Origin: Struthio camelus
Lineage: Eukaryota; Chordata; Aves; Struthioniformes; Struthionidae
Direction: 5' to 3'
Assembly: GCF_040807025.1 (NCBI RefSeq)
Contig: NC_090942.1
Location: 194,488,247-194,552,246 of the forward strand
Length of the DNA stretch: 64,000 nucleotides
A program made the position numbers and the translations under genes. The notes below the pieces were generated by a model that made no database searches, was not told the DNA's origin, and was given only the letters and a program-made list of their open reading frames with translations. Positions 54,101 to 60,100 of the stretch are shown here, piece after piece. Positions within the stretch are counted from its first letter, which is position 1. Every line of letters begins with the position of its first letter.

Positions 54101-57100
54101 TTCTGTGGAAGGCAAACATACAAGATAACACAACAAAAGATTTACACACACGTAAGTGTTAGGAAACTCCACTCCTAAGAATAAATATCAGTTGCAAATA
54201 AAAAAATGCTTTTGTAAATGCTAAGGGCAAACATTTTCATTTGCCATTTTGTCTGTCAAACATATCTTCTACTAAAAGAGAACAGAGAAGCTATTATGAG
54301 AAGCTATTCAGGGACTAACACATCATGGAATGCAACTAAGAAATTTTATGCCCAAGCAAAAAATAGGAAGGTATAGAAAATCACAGTAAATTGTCTAACA
54401 CATTCTCAGGATACAGGGAAATAAACAGCAGTCCTGCTAAAGAGGTGTAACATCTCTGGTGAGATCTCATTTGGAAAACAGACTGCAATCCTGATCATCT
54501 ATGTTCAAGAACAATGGGCTCCTGTTAGAGTAGGGCTAGCAGGATGCTCATGGGGATGGAGAGTCTATTCCATGACAAGAGACTAAGGACACTGTGCTTG
54601 ATAATCTTCAGTTGAAAGCTCACAGGGAACACAACTGCTGTCTAAAGATTGCTAAGGTGGTGGGGTGGGGGGGGCGAGAATAATGTGAATAAGCTATTCT
54701 CACCTGCAAAACTATTCACATCAGCCATTTAAGTTAAGTATCAGTGTTAAGTATCTGAAGGGGGGGGGGGGGGATGTTCAGAGGATGAGGCCAGCCTCTT
54801 CTCTTTGGTGCCCAGCGACAGGACAAGAAGCAACGGGCAGAAACTGAACCACAGGCAGTTCCATCGGAACATGAGGCAAAACTTCTTCACAGTGAGGGTG
54901 ACAGAGCATTGGAACAGGTTGCCCAGAGAGGTAGTGGAGTCTCCTTCCGTGGAGATATTCAAAACCCATCTGGATGTGATCCTGGGAAACATGCTCTAGA
55001 GGACCCTGCTTGAGCAGGGAGGTTGGACTAGATGATCTCCAGAGGTCCCTTCCAACCTAAACCATTCTGCGATTTCATGTATGTACTTCTTATTAGATAA
55101 ACCAGTGTTTAGCAATGTGAATGGAGGTCAAGTTAAAAAGGAATATATCGCCAATAAATAGATTCTTTTGCATCTTACAGAGATGAAATATTGTTAATAC
55201 TGTTGTACCAAACAGAAGGGCAGCTTCAAACAGATGCATGGTATCTTTCATACAACTTGGTATAAAGACATTTGAAATGAGAGTCCTATTCTAGTCTTCA
55301 ATTAGTCATCAAATGCCAAAATGTTGCCAAAGATACAAAAAGAACATACTGTTCTCCACATCCACCTGGAATAAGATCAGAACAAACGACCTTAAACAGT
55401 AACTAAAGGAGACCTAAACTGAACTTCAGGAAAATAAGAAAGAACTGAAATCAATTACCAGGGGAAACCACGGACTCTCTGTTCCTGGACTTTTCTAAGA
55501 GCAGATAAACAAACATCAGACAGGAATGGTACTGTATAACTGATTCTGCACTTCAGAGAGACATTTCTTGCTGTTCATGACTAAAGTGGCAAATTAGGTT
55601 CTCTCTTCAGATCCATTATAGCCTTGCTATAATATCCATTATATATTCCTGCTTTATGACCTATTACCCATGTTTTATATCAGTATAAATCAGGGGAAAA
55701 AAATAAAATCAGTCCCAGAATTTTAAGCCTTTCCCCTCCCTCATATAGAAGAGAGAGAGAGACAGACAACAGAGAGACATGAGGGACCACTGTCCTAAGA
55801 ACAGCACTGTCGTAGCAGTACATGTTCTCGGAGAAACGTTTTTCCTAAGACTTTTGACTTTGTATTGAGGTGACGGCCAAATCATTCACTGAACTCTGAA
55901 AACTGGGGTTGTTGGAATTTTAGTAAAAAATAACTTTAAATGTGATTCAACTAACATAAAATGAAGTATAAACTGCTGCTCTCTAACAGACAACACTTAG
56001 AAAACAGGTTTAACTGTATTTTTAAAAATGTGAAAAATACTAATGCTACTACTGATTTTCCAGAAGCAACATAAATAATAAGTACTTGCTACTGAAACAC
56101 ATGCATTTTGCTCTGCTGAAGAATGCAAATAACAGAAACCAACAAAGCAAATGTTATTTATAAAATAAAACTTTAAACTTTTATTGGTATGCGTATACCA
56201 GCAGGATAACCTTAGAAGCTTGCTGATACACTAATAAGAAATCACAAGCAAGCAACCTATTTCCTAAGCTTAGGTAATCAAGAGCATAACTTCAAAGAAA
56301 GCTCCTATATCTTTTCACTTGTCTGAAAAATATCTGTTCAAGCCCCTTCCATTAACATTCTCTCATAAAAGTCAAGTATCATCTTCTTTCTTTCCACAAA
56401 ACTAATTCTCACTCTCATCCATTTTCTATTTCTGCAGGCTAATCTTCCATGATCACCCTGGGCACATGCATGCACTCATGGAACCATCTTTACTTAATTT
56501 TATATAAATTAATATTGTAATTATCATCTTTTGGTCTCTTTCTTCAATTGTTAGATCCACGAATGTCATTTGTGGCTAACCTCAAAACAATCTTCCACAA
56601 TACCTTACCATTAAATGGCTAGTAAAACTACTACGCAGCCAGTCTTCTGGCATTCTATGTATTTTGGAACTAAATTATTTTTCTCATTTTGGAACTGTAC
56701 TGAACTCCCGGAAATTTGGTCCCAATACAAGTGAAAAAGCTTAGTATTTCAAGTAGATTTTTTACGTTGTATAAAGAAGAAAAAGAACTAAACTTGGGTG
56801 GACCAAAAAAAACCTAACAAGTCACAGGGAGTTTTGAGTAAAAAAACAGAAAAACAGACCTAAAGGAGTGAGGTCATTCTTCTATCAAGTCTATTAGCAA
56901 TGGTAATAAGTAAATCCACATGTTTTTAAAAGCAACAGATGTTGTTTGAAAGCAGATTCACCTCCTTGTTACTATATATAAAAAAAGCCGGTGGCAACCT
57001 AAAAGCAATATCAGCATGCTTAAATAGAAATACAGAAATCTGTAAGATAATGATGTGGACTTTGAACAACTGACAGAAACTGTCAAAACCACCTGCTTCA

Positions 57101-60100
57101 ATATTTCTTTAATATCCAAGTTTATCAAATAAACAAAAAAACCCGGAGGGGAGATAGGCTGAACTGAGATAGGTTGAACTGTTTTACTTGAAATACTTTA
57201 CTTCACACGATGTGGTTCTACTAAATTGTGGTAAGTTATGGTGGAAAGTCGTCATGTCTTAATTGTAAAGATAGCAAAGGGGGAAAAAAAAAAGCCCCAA
57301 TTCCTACGTTATGTGATTCTACAATAATATGAAGGATAACTGCTCTGCTTCTAGTGTACACTATAGTTATTTTAATTACTCTAGTAAATTCAGAACAAGC
57401 AATATAATTGACCACAGAAATACACTGACTCTGGCATATTCCCAAACATAACAATGCACCTGTAGTAACAGAAGATTAATTTTTTTTAATCTAAGTAACA
57501 CACTTTATTTAGCATTTATACCAATCACATCTAAAGCTCACATACTAAGTTACAGGAAAAACAACGTGCTGCCAAGCGACAACTTGAGAATGCCAAAGTT
57601 TTAAATGCAATTTAAGAACACGCTATTTTCTTCCCCAACTATCTAACCAAGTGTCTTAATCATACGTTTTGCTAACATAACTCCAAAAGAGCTCATCAGG
57701 ATTACATACAGGATAGCTCAGATGGACCACTGTATGTTCAAACTAGAGCTTCAAGTTAATTCTTACATGTCAATGTTCTGAAGAGGCTCCAGAAGCATCA
57801 TCACCACAGCTGGGAAATCACTAAAAGCAGTGACTGCCATTTAAGCATAAATGATTATATGTGACTGAGTACATGATTAAATGGTACACTTAGAAGTTTC
57901 TTTACTTCTCACTTTTCTCTTATATACACTAAAATACACTTCATATATTTGCATTGGGTAGTTGCTATATCAGAATAAGACAACATTATTTCCACTTGGC
58001 CTGAAAGACACCCGCATAAAAGGCGCAGCCTCAAAACAATAGCTTTTGGGAAAGTGAAAATAAAGTTCTCTAACAGGGAGTGTTGAACTTTCTTAAATAT
58101 AAGCAATTCTACTAGCTCTGTTGATATTCTGATTTGCGTATGTTACACTCCAACTTTTAGTCACGTTACTAAGTATTGAAAAATACAGATCAAAAACGTT
58201 CCGGGTCACTGTCTTTGTCTACAGCGTAAGACAACAAACTAGACATGAAAGATGTTTGGGCAAAAATAGCAGAAAAATAAATTAATTCAGTTCATTCAAT
58301 AAAGAGGTTATTTTTAATTGTACAACATACCTGACACAAGACCAAAACTCAAGACTTCCAACTAAGCAGACCGTCAAGCTTATCTGCTTCCTCCACCTTG
58401 ACAATAACCTCTTCAACAAAAAGTACACCTTACAAATGAGAACACACCTGTGAGCACCAGGCTAGCCCCATGCTATACCAGTTTCTCCATGTGCTAAATG
58501 AAGCAAGGGTTTTCTAGATAGCTATAGGGTAGCTATGGAGGTATAGTTAAGATATACGCAGGACATGATCTCGATTTAAAAATTCAGACTTAATTCATTT
58601 CTACTGCAACACTACTAACAATTACTCCTCTATCCACGCATCTATAGCCATTTTATGTGCTCACTTCAGGAACCACAGACACTCCTCCTAAGAAAAACTC
58701 CTCCCAGGACGCCTCTGAACAAACAACCCAAACACTATGTACAAACGTTCCCCTTCAAAAAAAAAAAGCTTTTGGATCTTACATATACATGTTTTACAAT
58801 GTGAAACACTTTTTCCACCATATCTACTGTCCTCATGGAAATGAGCTGGTAAAACCAACCATCCAAAGCATTAAAATTGATTTATTTCCACAGATGATCG
58901 TGACAGGAAACACCAAATTTCCAGACAGAACATTTCTCAAGATACTACCACTCTGCTCTCGACTTCTTGACTTTCACAGGAACCCCATGAAGTAACAAGG
59001 TAACAAGTCTTAAAAGAAAAGTTCACAGTTTTGAATCCACGAATTTTAACATTCAAAGATCATCAGGATTTCATAGCCCACTGCAACATTCCCCAAAACA
59101 CACCTATTATCCACTCACTGCAGAGTAAGTGCTTAATTTTCTTCTCTCTTTCATAGGCGCTAGCTGCTATTTGCCTGCTGCTTCTACTAACAGTACTTTT
59201 GAGGCAGAGAAAAAACTATTCCAGACCCTGAAAACAGCCAGACATTTCACTCAATTTATATCCAAAGATACTTTTCCTAATACATACTTATTTAGTCTAC
59301 ACTGGCATGTCCATACCTCCTGCTACATTGTCAAGATAACTTGGCACCAAAAGCTACCAGTGCTGGCACCTTTATGGTCAAGCTCATGCAGTCAAGAAAT
59401 ACCTCTGAAATAAGGGATATAAACTTCTATTCAAAGCTTAGTATAGGATGTCCCTTCCCTTGAGAGACCACTTTAACATCTCCAAGTCTTATTCGGACAG
59501 TAAGTTGTAGAAAATTGGCTTGGATAGTTTGAGGAACTAGAATGACGAACCAGGAGTTCAGGTAAGAAGCTTAGGAATTTGAATATTATCTCTAACTACA
59601 ACTAATAACATAGGTGATAAGACAACACAAAAAAATACTTAGGGAGCATAATAAGCCACATCCCTGCACAGAACCACTGACATTGCCACTCTCTGCAACT
59701 ACTACAGACCCCCCCCCCCCCCAAAAAAAAAAACTTGCAAGGATGAAAGCACAATTAAACGCTCTCACTTAATGTTCATCCTCACACGTTCCCACAGCCT
59801 CTACGCACCTTTAGGAAACTCCACGCTTCACTGCTATCATGCAGCTCCTCAAAAAAACCCGCTACGTAGGTGCTAACCTCATACAGGAAAAAGAATTTCT
59901 GGAGAGGTATTTATATTTGCAACATAAAAAAATGTTGCCATCTAAGAGAATAAGTCACTTACAATCCCAGTGCTTCCTTTAAATAACTACTTTGTATATG
60001 TAGGTGGATAAAGTTATAACTCCAGTTGCGAAGACTTTGGCTACTGATTTCTAGTATTTCCCCGGTTTTAAAGTGAACCTCCTGTTCTTTCTTCTAATTG

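Noticed and set aside
57150..57179. Two-copy GAGATAGG-TTGAACT duplication
   Set aside because: Only two imperfect 15-bp copies; no evidence of function or of a wider array.
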